From Selaginella moellendorffii (taxonomy: Eukaryota > Streptophyta > Lycopodiopsida > Selaginellales > Selaginellaceae): a stretch of 64,000 nt of DNA. Where the stretch lies: positions 1,070,296-1,134,295 of the forward strand of contig NW_003314325.1 in NCBI RefSeq assembly GCF_000143415.4, given 5' to 3'. Positions 12,117-24,210 of this stretch are shown here, piece after piece; position 1 is the first letter of the stretch; every line of letters starts with the position of its first letter. Made by a program: the position numbers and the translations under genes. Under the pieces are notes generated by a model. That model searched no databases. It had not been told where the DNA came from and was given only the letters and a program-made list of their open reading frames with translations.

Positions 12117-15100
12117 ATACGTCTCAGCGAGTACTATCCAATGAGAATGGGCAACTAGTCTTGCTGCATATGGAGAGATGAAAATGATGATTCAAGTGGG
12201 TATATGTTTGGGTGCTAAAACTTCGCATTGGTTCCTTGAGTATGGATTTTGGTTATCTGTTGGTTACCTATTGTACCTTATTGTGTGAGCTTGTGCTTGG
12301 GCTCATAAGATGAATGTGAGATGTTTCGTTTGTATGAGTTTATGCTTGGGCTCGTGAGTGAGGCACATTAGCAACTCAAGGTTACACTTTGAGTTGGCAA
12401 AATTAATATTAGCCTATCGTTAGTTCCATGAGTTGTTCCATGTACCATAGGTGAAAGTAAACCTCCCCTGGGTTTGCTATGAGTGGCAAATAGGCTGGCC
12501 TATAGCTGTTTAGCACGGCACTAGTGGATCCTTCTTAGGCATGATTATAAGTGGATTAATTAAGACTATAGGGATTAGTCTATTGGTTCAAGTAATCATT
12601 GCTGTGCTCTCTCATAAACTTTTCTTGGATTGGACTGAAAGCAGTGCGAAAGCAAGCTTAAGGTTAAGTCAAAGTTAAGACCAAAAAACGAGTCGTGCGG
12701 GAGGACGGATTACACACGTAAATCATCTTCTGTTCTTGGAGAAATGATTCACAACGAATGTGTTAACTCATTGATCGTGTTCACATTATGCAATCAAGAA
12801 TCCCTACCTTGATGCATATTGATTATGATGGTCCTACAATGGTGAGTCATAGGATGGATAGCAGTGAAGTGCTATACCATTTTGTCTAAGCTTGTTATTG
12901 AAGACTTAGGTTGCAATGCTCAATTCTTTTTTGGAGAACCTTACTATTGCTCCTTGAGTAGCTTGGTGATGGATTAGTTTTGAGTTTGGTCAAAAAGAGA
13001 GTGTTATGAACTTGTCCATGTTGTGAACAAAAATTAGTGGTGTTAAATATTGTAAATCTTTATCGGTGGGGTGTGGCATTTATATTGCATTTTATCAAAT
13101 TGAGTTAGCACTTGATATTCATATAACCTTTGTAGTAGTGATATAAGCATTGCTCATGGTGTTGCTCAATTGATGATCAAGTTATTATGATTTTATATCA
13201 TATCCATGTGATAATGAGTAATGTGTTTACAAAGTTGCTTGGTTAAATGATGATCAACCCTGAAGTGGTTGATAGTGAAGCTAGTCTATTTATAATTAGT
13301 AGCATTGTAGTAGCTTTTGACTAAGTTCTCAATGGTGGTCCATTATATGTTAAGTTGATACCTTGTTTCCTTGAGGGTTTGCCCATTGAGGTGTTGGAAA
13401 ATGATTGTAGCATTTATTTGCTATAGCTTATCAAATGATTTGCTAACATTTAGAGTAGATTGTTGGATGGAGAAGATGTGTAGTTGAAGCATTAACATCG
13501 CTAGCATTTGTGTTAGTGGAAGTGGCATTGTTATTTTGAGTGATGAGGAATTTTCCTTAGACATTGATTTTTCATATCATTTTTCTTGTTAGTGTTTTAA
13601 TTTCATATTGAATCTTGAAAGTGATTGAAGAAAAGTGTTAATGCGACATGGATATCCGAAGATATAGTTTTCGTGATCAAGCCTTGGATGTTCACTTTGC
13701 ATTTTGCAGATGTCGGTTATATGGGCAAAGATGTTTGATGCTTAAACTAACTATAGGTCATGAGAATTAGTGTTGAGGTGAATCTATATGAAGTTGTAGG
13801 TAAGAGGAAGTTGGTTGAGTCTTGAAAGTTTGCATTCCTAAACTAAAAGTCATTCTTTCTTTAGGATGGAAAATTTTCCACAAATTTTCTTAGACTTTTC
13901 CAATGGCTGATCTATTGATCACTTTACCCAAAAACCATTTCATTTTCGTAAGCCAATACAAACTAGTGAAAGGGTTAGAGTTGACTTTGGTTAATTTAGA
14001 CATTAGTAGGTAGTTTGTATGATGTGACCTGAAAGGGATACTGACTTTGGGGCTAAGGCAATTGAGTTGGATAGAGTCTGGAGTCAATGTAGAAAAGTGA
14101 TTGTTGCACTTTTCTAAGAAGGGTGACCCTTTATGCCTTTCTTTGTAATGTTATGCTAGGTGGCAGGTTGCACCTTGCATTTCATTAGACTCTATAAAAG
14201 TAATGAGCTCTCACTGATTCTGACTTGGTCTTGGTGGTCTTGTGCCTTTGCTGAGGATAGTGATGTTCAATTTAGTTGTTTGAGGTTGAGATGTTGGTAC
14301 CCATATTATAGCTTTATCTATGAGGAGGTTGTGTATCAATATAAGCCATTTTATGGTCTTCACTTTAGTTTCGACTAAGTGTTGATTATGTATAACTAAC
14401 CTCTTCAAGGCATGCTCAGAGTTATTGGCTAAATGCATTAGTAAACTTATTGCAGTTGAGTTGGATTCAAGTGGTCATTTGGTTAGTGTTTGTCCATGAA
14501 CCTTTATCTTGTATCTGGGGTATTATGTTCATGTTAGACAAGTATGTGACTCGATGGCATGAGTTTGGTGTTTGGTTCTTATGAAGGCAAGTTGAAGAAT
14601 GATTGTTAATTGATTGGCAACTAGTGATTGCTTGTAGACTTCGTCAAGGACTGTTGACACTTGCTTTACTCGATGAAAATTTATCAGTGATGGGTTTGCT
14701 TTACCAAATAGTGTTACGAAGGATCGTGTCATGGGCTTGCATAAGTTTTCCATGTTGGTATATCGATTCCTTTGTCAATGTCATTTAGTTATATTTAGTC
14801 CGTGGTGTTAGATTTCATGGAATCTTGGATGTGGTGAATTACTCCTTGATGATGTGTTATCTATAACTAAGTTTTGCTGAAGGATTAATCTCAGATACTG
14901 ACTAAGGTATTTTCGACTTTAGTTAGTTTGGTTGCTAGAGAGCTTTGAGTGGTGATTCACTCTTGCTTTCTATTAACTTTGTTTTGGTGTTGATAGCATT
15001 GAAGTGATGCTTTGACGTTGACATTGTTGATGTTAAGATTTAAGTGAGATGAAATGTTTCTCCTTAGGATTGACATTGAGTTTCATTAGTCTCGATGCAA

Positions 15101-17034
15101 TTAGTGTTGATGCTTGGGTTGTAGCTTTATGTTATTGGCATTTGTATAATTACTAAGTAGCAACTGTATTGACGTTCAAACGAGCTGAGTGGCAAGTTTG
15201 AGTTAGTTGTGTTCTAGATAAAATTATTTAGTAAAAGTTGAACTTTGGCTTTTTCTTGAAAAGTGATTTAGTCATGGGCGACGCTAACTCTACGAGAGGA
15301 AAAGTTAGTGATTGATATTAGAATATTTGAATCCTTGTTGGATTTGAGTTAGGATATATCGATTATTGATGATTTTTCTTATGCTTATTACAAAGTGAGT
15401 TACGTCTTGCTAAAGATGGATTCATGGAGGATCGTTTGGTGATCACTTGTTGAGCATAACTTTATTGTGTTTAGTTTTTGGATTGATGCAGAAATGCTCT
15501 TCATTAGCTTTGCATTATGAAGTTTAGCTTATGGATGTGTTGAGGAGGATATTAATGGTTGTACCATGATTTCTTCTTTAGCATTGAAATTAGTTCATGC
15601 GAGACTCATGATCATTGTTAGGTAAGACTTGGCTATATGTTTCTTCAAGCTTTTGGTTCCTTGAGTTTTCATGTTTATGGTCCATTTGTTAGAAGTTGTT
15701 GAGGAAGGCATTTTGGCTTATTAACTTCGATGTTGAAGTTAGTATTTGCATCTAGCAATCATTAGTGATGATTGACTATCATTTGGGGTAGTTGATTATC
15801 CTTATCAAAGGTTTTGTTTGATTATTGTTGATATAGAATGATTTACCGTTCTTCGAGATGGTTGATTATTTCTTCAATAATGATTATGCATCTCTCTAAT
15901 GATGGGATGATTGATGATCTTTTTTGATAGTTAGTTGTTCTCTTTTATAGCTTTTGGCTTTTTGCAATACCACATATTCTTTATGATTTACTCTGGATTG
16001 GTTTCTTAGGTTTGAGACATCAATAGAATGTTGCTGACGCTTGCTAAAGCAACTTGGGTTCCTTCATATTGTTGATTGAGATCTATTTAGATTGACTAGT
16101 GCAATAGTTGGCATAAGTGTTTGTTAGTCTTACCGCATTCATTCTATTCTGTTGATTATTGCTCGAGTTAGCTTTAATAGATTAGGATGTTATTTCCTTC
16201 GGGTATACATTTGCGAGTATTGTGCTTGCCAGTTAATGATACTTTGTGTTCTTTGAGTTCTTTTTGGTAAGTTGTTTGGCATATTGTCTACAATTTTCGG
16301 TAGTTAAGTTTTATCATTAAGTTTTCTCGATGATACACTTGCTATTGAATTTTGTTCGATGGTGAATCCTATATTTTCCAGTGATAGTGATCTTGGTGGT
16401 TCCTATATGCTAATACTAGTTTATCAGATGATAACTTACTTGAAATACTTTTGTGTTTTAATCTAAGCTTTATTCACTAATAATTAAGTCTTTAAGATAT
16501 CATTGTTTATGACTTTGATATTGTCCATCTATTGATCTTTAAGTTTGGGCCAGTATAGGTAGACTAGCTTTAGCACTTCGTATGCATGGTGAAATCTCTA
16601 GTCATGGGGTAGCTACTATCGACTAGTCATATAACCTGCCTCTATGTTGATGTTCTTTATTCCGTAAAAAGGGTGTGACTATGTAAACAACTCTAACTAC
16701 CTATTTACAGTAGTCTATCTAAACCTTACTGACGGGTTTGGTTTCTTTGCTCATGAGAGTTGGGGTCTCTGGCTTCTCTCTCTATGTCCCTACGGGCAGG
16801 GGCATATCACACTTTTGTAAGCTAGGTGACACCCAAAGTAGCAAGGGTGGCTAACTCCATTGGTCATTTCTTTGTCGGTGACGGTCAAAAGGTGTTAGAT
16901 AAAGAGGTTACCCCTAACTCATTTAAGTTAGTGCATTTCTCACATAGTGTGAACACTATAAACTTTTTCTGGAATTGTTTCCTTAGCGGTGGTCTAGACT
17001 AGAGTATGCATCGACGAGGACGTCAATCTTCCCT
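12117..17034 (+). other. F1 interior, non-coding
   Basis: About 4.9 kb with no open frame that I can connect to gag, protease, reverse transcriptase, RNase H or integrase. The same sequence, in the same order, forms the complement of 59834-64000. Confidence 0.75.
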
Positions 17035-17047
17035 AAGGGGGGGAGAG
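17035..17047 (+). other. Polypurine tract of F1
   Basis: AAGGGGGGGAGAG immediately upstream of the 3' LTR, the plus-strand priming site. The inverted copy has the complement at 59819-59833. Confidence 0.8.
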
Positions 17048-18172
17048 TGTCGTGAATGTGACTTTGGGTATCGAAACTTACCTATTGGCTAGTCCTTTCA
17101 AATATTCTTTCCTTACTGCCACGACGGCAGAAAGTCGGTATTACTGGACCCGTTATTAGTCTCCGCCTGAGCTAGTTGAGAAATTGGTCTTCACGTGTGC
17201 GCTTGACCAAATGAGCATAAAGACTGAATTTCTAAGTGCTATTAGTCAAGCATACTTGACTTGGTTAGAGAAACTCATTCGTTGACTTGCACTTGCTAGT
17301 GTTGGGAACCCCCGTGATATTGAGCTTGGTTCCTCAATATTCACTAAATGATAACTTACTGTGTCTGCCAAACACCCTTCCTATCATGCACCTTGTATTA
17401 GTACAATTCGGTCCCAATTGTTATTTATGGAAAGTGTCTAGATTTGCTCATTTGGTATATCTACGGAATGTAGAGATTGTCCTGAACACAATAGTGTTCG
17501 TATCGTGTCCAAATTCGCAATCTAAAAACATTCCATATTTAGTAAGTTTCGAATTAGTCCCAAAGACTAACTCCTGGTACTAAGGGAGGCTTGGGGTGAA
17601 AGCTCGGGGGGGGGGGGGGGGGGGGGGGGGTTTTTTGGGGGTTTTAAAATTTTAATAAGGGAAATGGGGGATTTAGGATTGGTTAACCACCTTGGGGAAA
17701 AACCAACCCCCCCCTTCAGGGTTGTCCCTTTTTTTTGGCCCGGCTGGGGCCAAACCCAAAGTTCCTTTCCTTGTAACCGGGGGGAAACCCCCTTTCCTAC
17801 AATAAGGCAACCGGATTCCAAAAAAAGCGCTAAACTCCGTTTGGCTCCGTTTTATGTGCTGGTCCTGGCATTGAGATGCTAGATACTCTAGGACTATTCC
17901 AAGTCGCTCCATGCTCCTGTCCCTTCGCTCGTTGGGCTACATGCTTGAGAGTCGTTCTGTGCTCCAGTGCCTTTGCTCCTTGGGCTCCATGCTTGAGAGT
18001 TTGGCACCGTTCCTTCATTCAGTGGCTCAAGGCCCTGAATGAAGGGTTCCACACCACTGTCCTTTGGACACGTGGCATATGACACATGGCATATGAAGGG
18101 TTTAGGTTCCACTTCGTGGTTATTTTATAGTAAATCACCATAGGATAAAGGGTAAAAACCACGTGCACTACA
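17048..18172 (+). repeat. 3' LTR of F1 element
   Basis: 1125 bp, TGTCGTGAATG...TACA, followed by TGTAG at 18173-18177. Bases 17605-17830 differ from the 5' LTR mostly by homopolymer smoothing and are probably poor-quality sequence. Confidence 0.88.
17605..17830. other. Suspected low-quality sequence inside 3' LTR
   Basis: A run of about 26 G is followed by about 200 bases in which mixed sequence of the 5' LTR is replaced by runs (GGGG, AAAA, CCCCCCC, TTTTTTTT). The two LTRs agree well on both sides. This looks like base calling after a poly-G stall, not evolution. Confidence 0.7.
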
Positions 18173-18177
18173 TGTAG

Positions 18178-19160
18178 CAGATGGTGGAGTTATGGGGCTG
18201 GTAGCAGTGGCACTATATGGGTTTACATGAGCATGTTCTATAATTGGTGTTGGTGGCAGCATTCCATATTGGACAACACCGTGGGCATAAGGTGTTCAGA
18301 TTTGGTCATTTCAAATGCTTGGGTTGCTGCTTTCTAGGGAAGGTGAGGAGAACGAAACATACTAGAGGTTTTGGATATGTTGTAGTGTATGCAATGTTAG
18401 GTGGCACTCTACTTGCTCAAATGTAGTTGGGAGTTGTGGGTGGGATGCTATTGGAGTTGATGTCCCTACTGTAGAGCTTGGAAAATCAAGTGGCTAGCTT
18501 GTGTCTTGCAGGACTATTGGCTGTACTAACTGTGGAACATCGAGTGCTTGGGTGCATGCTTGCAAGGCATTTCCTGCATAGTATCTACTACTATTGAGGC
18601 GTGCAGCATTCTTGCTTTGAGCCTAGAAACCACAAGGGATTGGTTATGCAAACCTAATTGAGGAGAAGCTACCCACCATCGCAACTATGGCACTCTTGCT
18701 TGCGTGGTGGTCCTGCGATTGGGGGAGTGTGTGTTAGAAGCCTTGCCTTTAGTTAGATCATGTGAATCAATTGGAAGAAGCTCTATTTCGTTAAAGTGGG
18801 AATTGTCATTATCCCACTTGTAAAATAAGGTTTCCAAACCTTTATATAGTATATAAATATAACAAAATTCAACTGCATTGAGGCACATGCCATTTTATTT
18901 TAAACAAGGAAATGTCTACTCAATCACTTCTCCTCCCCCTGCCACTGCTTCACCTCTCTCTTCTCCTTGTCATCGTCGTCCAATTTCTTTCCATCCTTTT
19001 AATATTGGCTCAGTTGCTCCGAGTCTAGGTGGAGCCCAAGTCCCCATTCAATCTTTACTTTCCCCTTATTAATAAAACAACTTCGTAGACTTCCAATAAC
19101 ATGCTATAACATTTCTAGTATAATGCAAATCCTCTCAAAGAATTGTCTTTTAATATTAAT
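18178..19160. other. Giant-element sequence right of F1, no clear gene
   Basis: Continues the sequence interrupted at 10960. Short frames only. The motif GGGGGAG-TG-TGTTAGAAGCC near 18722-18740 resembles a polypurine tract joined to an LTR start, but I found no partner LTR. Downstream, 18875-18893 (ttgaggcacatgccatt) may be a worn copy of the palindrome family. Confidence 0.4.
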
Positions 19161-20322
19161 ACAATGGCATGGAACCCCATGCCATAATAAGTTACATTTT
19201 TAAATAAATACATGCCATCTCAGACTGTTATTTTTTGCCTCCAATGCCTATACAATAATCTTGGAATTTCATCACTCTCCACACTATCAGGATTTAAACC
19301 CAATAGTAATGCCATCTCTTCTCTAATACGTCCACGCTCATGTTCAGTGGTCGAAGAACCCATCCGGTTGAGCAGATTATGGAGATGCGGATAGTGCTTG
19401 GCTAGACAATATACATGCCATAAATGATGATTGGTGTCTGTCCGATCAAATGGCTTCTGATATACCGTTCCATCTGCCATTTGGTTGATTTCTGCAGCCA
19501 CCTCCTGGACTGGCCGGTTCTCTATCACCATCGCTCCAAGCCGTTTTGCAAGGTCCCCCAGAACATACGGTTTCTTCTCCCTAGTTTCCATACTGCAAGA
19601 GATGGGGTGCACTGCATATGTGTGCGTGTTCACTGCAGTTTTAATTGGCGAGTCATCGATGATGAGGATTTCACTTGACCTAGCAGTCCGGTTCATCACT
19701 ACAGCCTCTGGCTTGACGAAGATGGGCTTGCTACCCCTCACATGGACCATAGTCAAGCAATCCTCCTGCGTTAGGAGAAAGTCAAATGGTAATATTACTC
19801 GCGTCTGATGGTGCATCATTTGTAGCAACGTTAATGCATTGTGGCGCATCATAGATGTCCAAACTCCCAATTGCAAATTGAACCCGGCCCTCTGTTTTAA
19901 GTGTCGCATGGTCATTATTAGATCCCGCAGTTTCTCCCGTGTGATTAATGTGAATCTGTCTCTTTTGACCAACTTGCGACCGCAGGCTTTGGAGGGTGCA
20001 GTGACATTCGAGGACGAGCCACGCTCATGGGAGAAAAGGACACCGTTCAGATCAAAAACGATACAATACCTTCGCCGTGACTCTGAAATGAAATGCATTA
20101 GCATAAAAAATGGTACAAGTCAATTTTACCATCTACAATATTAGCGAATGGTGCTCCCGATGGTCGTTGAGAGGGTTTTAGTCGAGGAAACGTGAAGGGC
20201 GGAAATACTCTCCTCTGCAATGTGGGGTCAATCGCATCCGATGGCGTGTGGGCACATGCCATTTCAGCTGTAGACTCTGGTACAACTGGCTCAACAGTGG
20301 CATGGGGTGGTTCCGATGGCGT

Positions 20323-21967
20323 TGTAAGCGACTAATTTTTCCATTCCACTTTAGTCACTTAACCACACCTTCGACCACTTGGAGGAGTCTCACTCACAAC
20401 CTCCTTAAGTCCAATTCAGGGCTTGGGACTTACTAGCCCCAAGAATGGCATCCATGCCACTCATCCCTTGCACTTAGTCCAAGTGCTCCACATGTCCGGT
20501 CCCAAGACCGACGCCCCAAGGTACCACCGACATACTAGCCCGTTACGCTAAGGCCATGCCCCTTAACCTTGGTCATACCGGTGGTCTAACACCACGTGCA
20601 TCACAATCCCGTCTCTCAAGGACTGGACCATTCGTCCATGAGTGATCATTCCAGATCCACTCCTTAGCATCCTTAGGATGCCCACAGACGTGGGAAATAG
20701 CCTTCCCCAATATCCCTTTTCTGGTCCCCACCAAGTCCCTTTCTGCCCATGGCCGTGTTCACCAACACTACCACTGGATCGAGGCCCACCGGCCCGACCA
20801 CTAAGTCCCACGGTCCTCTGGGACTTCCTCACCTCACGACTGTGTCCTTGGTCACTACCCCAGAGGACTGCTCCTCTTCCTTTCCACAGTCTGGGCCTTT
20901 GGGACAACATTTCGGAACACCGTGGCCTTACGCGAGCCACCTGGGTACTCTCCCCACCTTTCGCCTTTAGGTGCTCTAGCCATGGGCTTAGAGCGAGGTC
21001 CCGTTGAGCCACGCCTGGTATCTAAGTAGGTAGTGCCACCCACACTTGGACTAGGAGCATCGGCCAGTCGATCTCCCGGGGGAACTAGAGCCGGCTCTTG
21101 AACACTTCACCAAGCTACCCCGCTTGTCGGTCCGTATTCACTCTAGTCTTGGACTTCCCAGTGGTCAGTTCATCACCCAACACTGGGTCTGGCCTTCCTG
21201 GGCCAAACTGGCCTTTCCTGGCCAAACTGGCTCCACTGCAGTCCTCCCCCTTACTATACTTTTGGAGCTCATCAAACCCCCCAGGGTCTGGGAGACGAAT
21301 GCTTTGGGCTTTCACCCTCTCAGACTCGAACTTGGACTCGGACTCGGACTCGGACTCGGACTCGGACTTGGACTCGGACTTGGACTCGGACTCGGACTCG
21401 GGCTCGGGCTTGGTCTCAGCCTTGGCCTCGGTCTCGGTCTCAGTCTTGGTCCCAGTCTCGGTCTCGGTCCCGGTCTTGGTCTCGACCTCGGACTCCATCT
21501 TGGGTCCTTCTCGGACTCCATCTTAGACTCCATCTTGGACTCCATCTTGGTCCATCTCGGACTCCATCTCAGACTCCGTCTCGGTCCATCTCGGACTCCA
21601 TCTCGGGTCCATCTCGGACTCCGTCTCGGTCCACCTCGGACTCCATCTCGGGTCCATCTCGGACTCCATCTCGGACTCCATCTCAGGTCCATCTCGGACT
21701 CCGTTTCGGTCCATCTTGGACTCCATCTCGGACACTTCCACGTGTCATGTGTTGGTCCTTTTTGGGTCCCTTTTTGGAGCCTCACTTATTGCTCGCTTCG
21801 TGCTTGTTCCTCGAGCACTTTGTTGGGAGTTCCACTCCCACTCTCGACCTTCCAAGTCGGAGCTTTTAGTCCAAACGTGTTACGCTCGTTTGGGCTTTCG
21901 CTTCGGCCACTACCACGTGGCACCCTTTTTGGATCCACTTTGGGGCCTAGCGATTTTGTGTCTCACA
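20323..21967 (-). mobile_element. Solo LTR, family F2, 1645 bp
   Basis: Flanked by GGCGT at 20318-20322 and 21968-21972. On the minus strand it starts TGTGAGAC and ends CGCTTACA. It aligns with the LTR at 55959-57602, which is followed by a primer-binding site; no interior is present here, so this is a solo LTR left by LTR-LTR recombination. It interrupts the repeat-encoding exon of the FCP1-like gene and sits inside a palindrome-family copy. Confidence 0.9.
21316..21735. repeat. GGACTC minisatellite inside F2 LTR
   Basis: A hexamer-based array (GGACTC/GGACTT, about 21325-21410) followed by 12-18-bp units of the GGACTCCATCTC type (about 21490-21735). Its counterpart in the other F2 LTR lies near 56170-56480 with more divergent units. 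It opens long frames of Leu-Gly or Glu-Ser repeats that I do not regard as genes. Confidence 0.85.
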
Positions 21968-23180
21968 GGCGTGTGATCACACGCCATTTCAGCTGATGCC
22001 TCCGTTGGCAAAGTGGACATGACCGAACAGGTAGCAGGGGCGGTGTAGGGAGGTTCCAACGGTGCGTAGTCAGACGATTGGGCACACGTTAAGTCCGTTG
22101 GAAATGAGGATACGACCGACTCGGTGGCTAGGGCGGCCTCATGCGGGTCCAATGGCGCCTGGTCACCGTCAGTTGGATACGTGGACAAGATTGACTCAGT
22201 GGTATGGGCAGCATCAAGTGGAGCGTGGTCAGCTTGCTTGGCGTTGATATGGATAGTAGCCTCCACCAGCTCTGATGACTCTTGCAGGCAAGTAGAGTCC
22301 ACTAGCGGATCCATATGCATGTCCAAATATCTCCCTTCGATTGAGATGGTATCCTCCCTACTGGCTACTAAAAACAAACTCATTAGCACATTGAATCGAC
22401 TATACTGTATTTACCATCAACTGCTATTGAGGAACTAGGACCGATATCACTTGGGCGCACTGCTGATTCTGAAGGATTGGACATATGTTTCAACCCTTGC
22501 TTGTCACTATCCTTCCTCGACACTAAAGGCTAGAGTTTGTATCTTAATTCAACTGAATAATCTCTACTTACCATTTGCTCTGCGACCTACATGGACAATG
22601 TTAGAAATGGTAAAAGGTTAGGAATGGATGTATTATTATTTACCTGATGGTTTGTCTTGTATGACCTTCCTCCGCTGCTCTTTGGCCACCTCAGGCTGGC
22701 CATCGTCGTCATCATCGTCGTCGTCGTTATTGTGATCGTCACCATTGTGAGGACCATCCAAGTCCTCTTCGTCCTCCTCTTCTTCGTCCTCCTCTTCATC
22801 CTTCTGCTCTTCCTGCTCATTATCTTTCTCTGGCTCCTCATCCCCCTCCTGCATTTCTTCCATAGGCTACTCAAGCTGGATGGCTTGTTCTTCTAGGACC
22901 ATCTTGGGAAAATCATTTGGCCGAGTCTCCATCTCAAAATACAAGATATCCATAGCCTGTTTTAGTGCGTGACCTAGGACCGTATCCTCACCCGACTGTC
23001 TTAACATGGTTTCTACACGTTCTTGCACCCTTCGAAGACGACGAGATGAGAAAAACGTGGCCCTGACTTGAAAAGCATCCCTCATCCATTGTACCTCTCT
23101 ATTGAGATTGGGGAAGGGGAGTCCGCCATAGGAATCTAAGTCAGGAGGTGGTGACTGGCTGCTTTCACTCAGCCCTTGAT

Positions 23181-23227
23181 CTGCAATGAATGGCATGAGC
23201 ACACACGCCATAACCGCAAGGCATTAC
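23181..23227 (-). other. 47-nt phase-1 mini-intron carrying the palindrome
   Basis: On the minus strand GTAATG...CATTGCAG. The palindrome (23190-23211) ends 9 nt before the exon. Removal joins AAG-ATG-ATA-G to AT-CAA-GGG, keeping an open frame (KMI-DQGLSE). Confidence 0.75.
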
Positions 23228-23371
23228 CTATCATCTTTTCGTTGCCCTTTTTCCTTTTCAAATCAAACGCCTCTGATCCCGACGACTGTCCAACGTGCTT
23301 TCGCTTTTTATGACCACTGTCAGTTTGAGCTTGGCTGGTGCTTGCCTGTTTTGCCTTTGAAGAAGTGTCTC

Positions 23372-23420
23372 CTGCAAGGAATGGCATAAGACCACACGCC
23401 ATTGCAAATATAATTTGTAC
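23372..23420 (-). other. 49-nt phase-1 mini-intron carrying the palindrome
   Basis: GTACAA...CCTTGCAG on the minus strand; palindrome at 23381-23402, again 9 nt from the acceptor. Removal joins KKG to GDTSSK in frame. Confidence 0.75.
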
Positions 23421-23510
23421 CTCCTTTTTTCCTATTGCTTGTCTGTTTGTCCTTCTTCGACGCGCCACCAGTGCGCTTTTTAGTCCTCGTGTCTGAATAT
23501 TCACAACGAT

Positions 23511-23548
23511 CTATAATCAAAATGGCGTGAGGCCTCACGTGACCTTAC
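23511..23548 (-). other. 38-nt phase-1 mini-intron carrying the palindrome
   Basis: GTAAGG...GATTATAG on the minus strand; palindrome about 23521-23540, with the outer part of its left arm changed. Removal joins SQPAQ to DRCEYS in frame. At 38 nt it is very short for a plant intron, so splicing needs proof. Confidence 0.65.
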
Positions 23549-24210
23549 CTTGTGCAGGTTGTGAGCTCAGCCCAACATGGGTATCTTCAACAGTAGCTGT
23601 TAATGCCGTTTCAGCATCTAGGGGTGGCCACGCTCCTACATACAGAGCTTGTGAGATAACATTTAAACTTAAAGTGCGTACTCACCAGGTTCGCAAAGAA
23701 GATACTGTTTTTCTTTGGCAACTGTAATTATATGCTCCATTGAAGTCACCTCTTCAATGGAGTTTGTCACCACAACACACGGGACACCCTTGAGTAGTGC
23801 GGCTCGAAAGAATAGTCCACTACAGTTGTACTCGACAACGCATTTGCCCTTGGAGTCGGAAGCAGGTGACCCACCCACTATTGTGTTGAAGACCCAGCTG
23901 AGCATTTCCCATGCTGCACCTGGAGCTTTCTTTGGATTCGAAAGCTCCATAGCCATCTTTAGTTCCTCAGGCACGGGTAAATTGACCTCCCTCAGATCAA
24001 TTCGATCGGCCTTGTCGAACAAAGCTGGGAAGTCACTCCTCGCCCCTCCAATCTATCATATACATCTCCCACGCGCAGAATGTCAAGCAAGAAACGTGCT
24101 ACAAATCGAGTGTGCACGAGACATTGGCACGAACACGGAAGCTCTGGGTTCAACTGAAGAAGCCACAAAAACCAGGACAAGGACGTGCACTAGCAACTAG
24201 CGCCTAGCAG

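Larger units (their letters stand above)
10966..18172 (+). mobile_element. Complete LTR retrotransposon without coding capacity (family F1, LARD-like)
   Basis: Two LTRs (10966-12102 and 17048-18172) start TGT and end ACA. They enclose a 4.9-kb interior with a primer-binding site and polypurine tract and are flanked by TGTAG. No gag-pol frame exists on either strand; stops are dense in all frames. A second copy lies inverted at 58455-64000 with the same interior, so the family probably spread in this non-coding form using proteins from another element, as LARD elements do. The sense strand of the interior is strikingly C-poor and T/G-rich. That could be methylation-driven C-to-T decay of an old coding region or the native composition. 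Confidence 0.9.
19220..24185 (-). pseudogene. Decayed multi-exon gene with FCP1/HAD-like phosphatase C-terminus
   Basis: The last exon (19220-20082, acceptor CATTTCAG) encodes an FCP1/NIF-type HAD domain: motif I FDLNGVLFSH, a T/S motif in LGVWTSMMRH, and EILIIDDSP with the paired Asp. The second Asp of the usual DxDx motif is Asn, so it may be a poor phosphatase or a binding domain. Upstream (20130-20322 and 21973-22367, split by a solo LTR) is a degenerate 20-30-residue repeat (DHAPLD, DQAPLD, DYAPLE, DHTPSE). Next come an Asp/Glu-rich tract (22660-22860), a Lys-rich segment (23228-23510) and a globular piece (23691-24022, KAPGAAWEMLSWVF). A TAG interrupts the frame near 22863 (QLE-stop-PMEEM). 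Three consecutive mini-introns carry the palindrome. It is probably the 3' part of one gene that also includes 24.2-26.3 kb. Confidence 0.6.

Noticed and set aside
18722-18740. Copia-like polypurine tract and LTR start
   Set aside because: No matching second LTR or primer-binding site found; TGTTAGAAGCC at 9583 has no further similarity.
21124-21996. 290-codon plus-strand and 157-codon minus-strand frames with Leu-Gly, Pro-Arg or Glu-Ser repeats
   Set aside because: Produced by the GGACTC minisatellite inside the solo LTR; every frame of a 6-bp repeat stays open.
22587-22896. Hydrophobic plus-strand frame opposite the Asp/Glu tract
   Set aside because: Antisense shadow of the acidic coding stretch.
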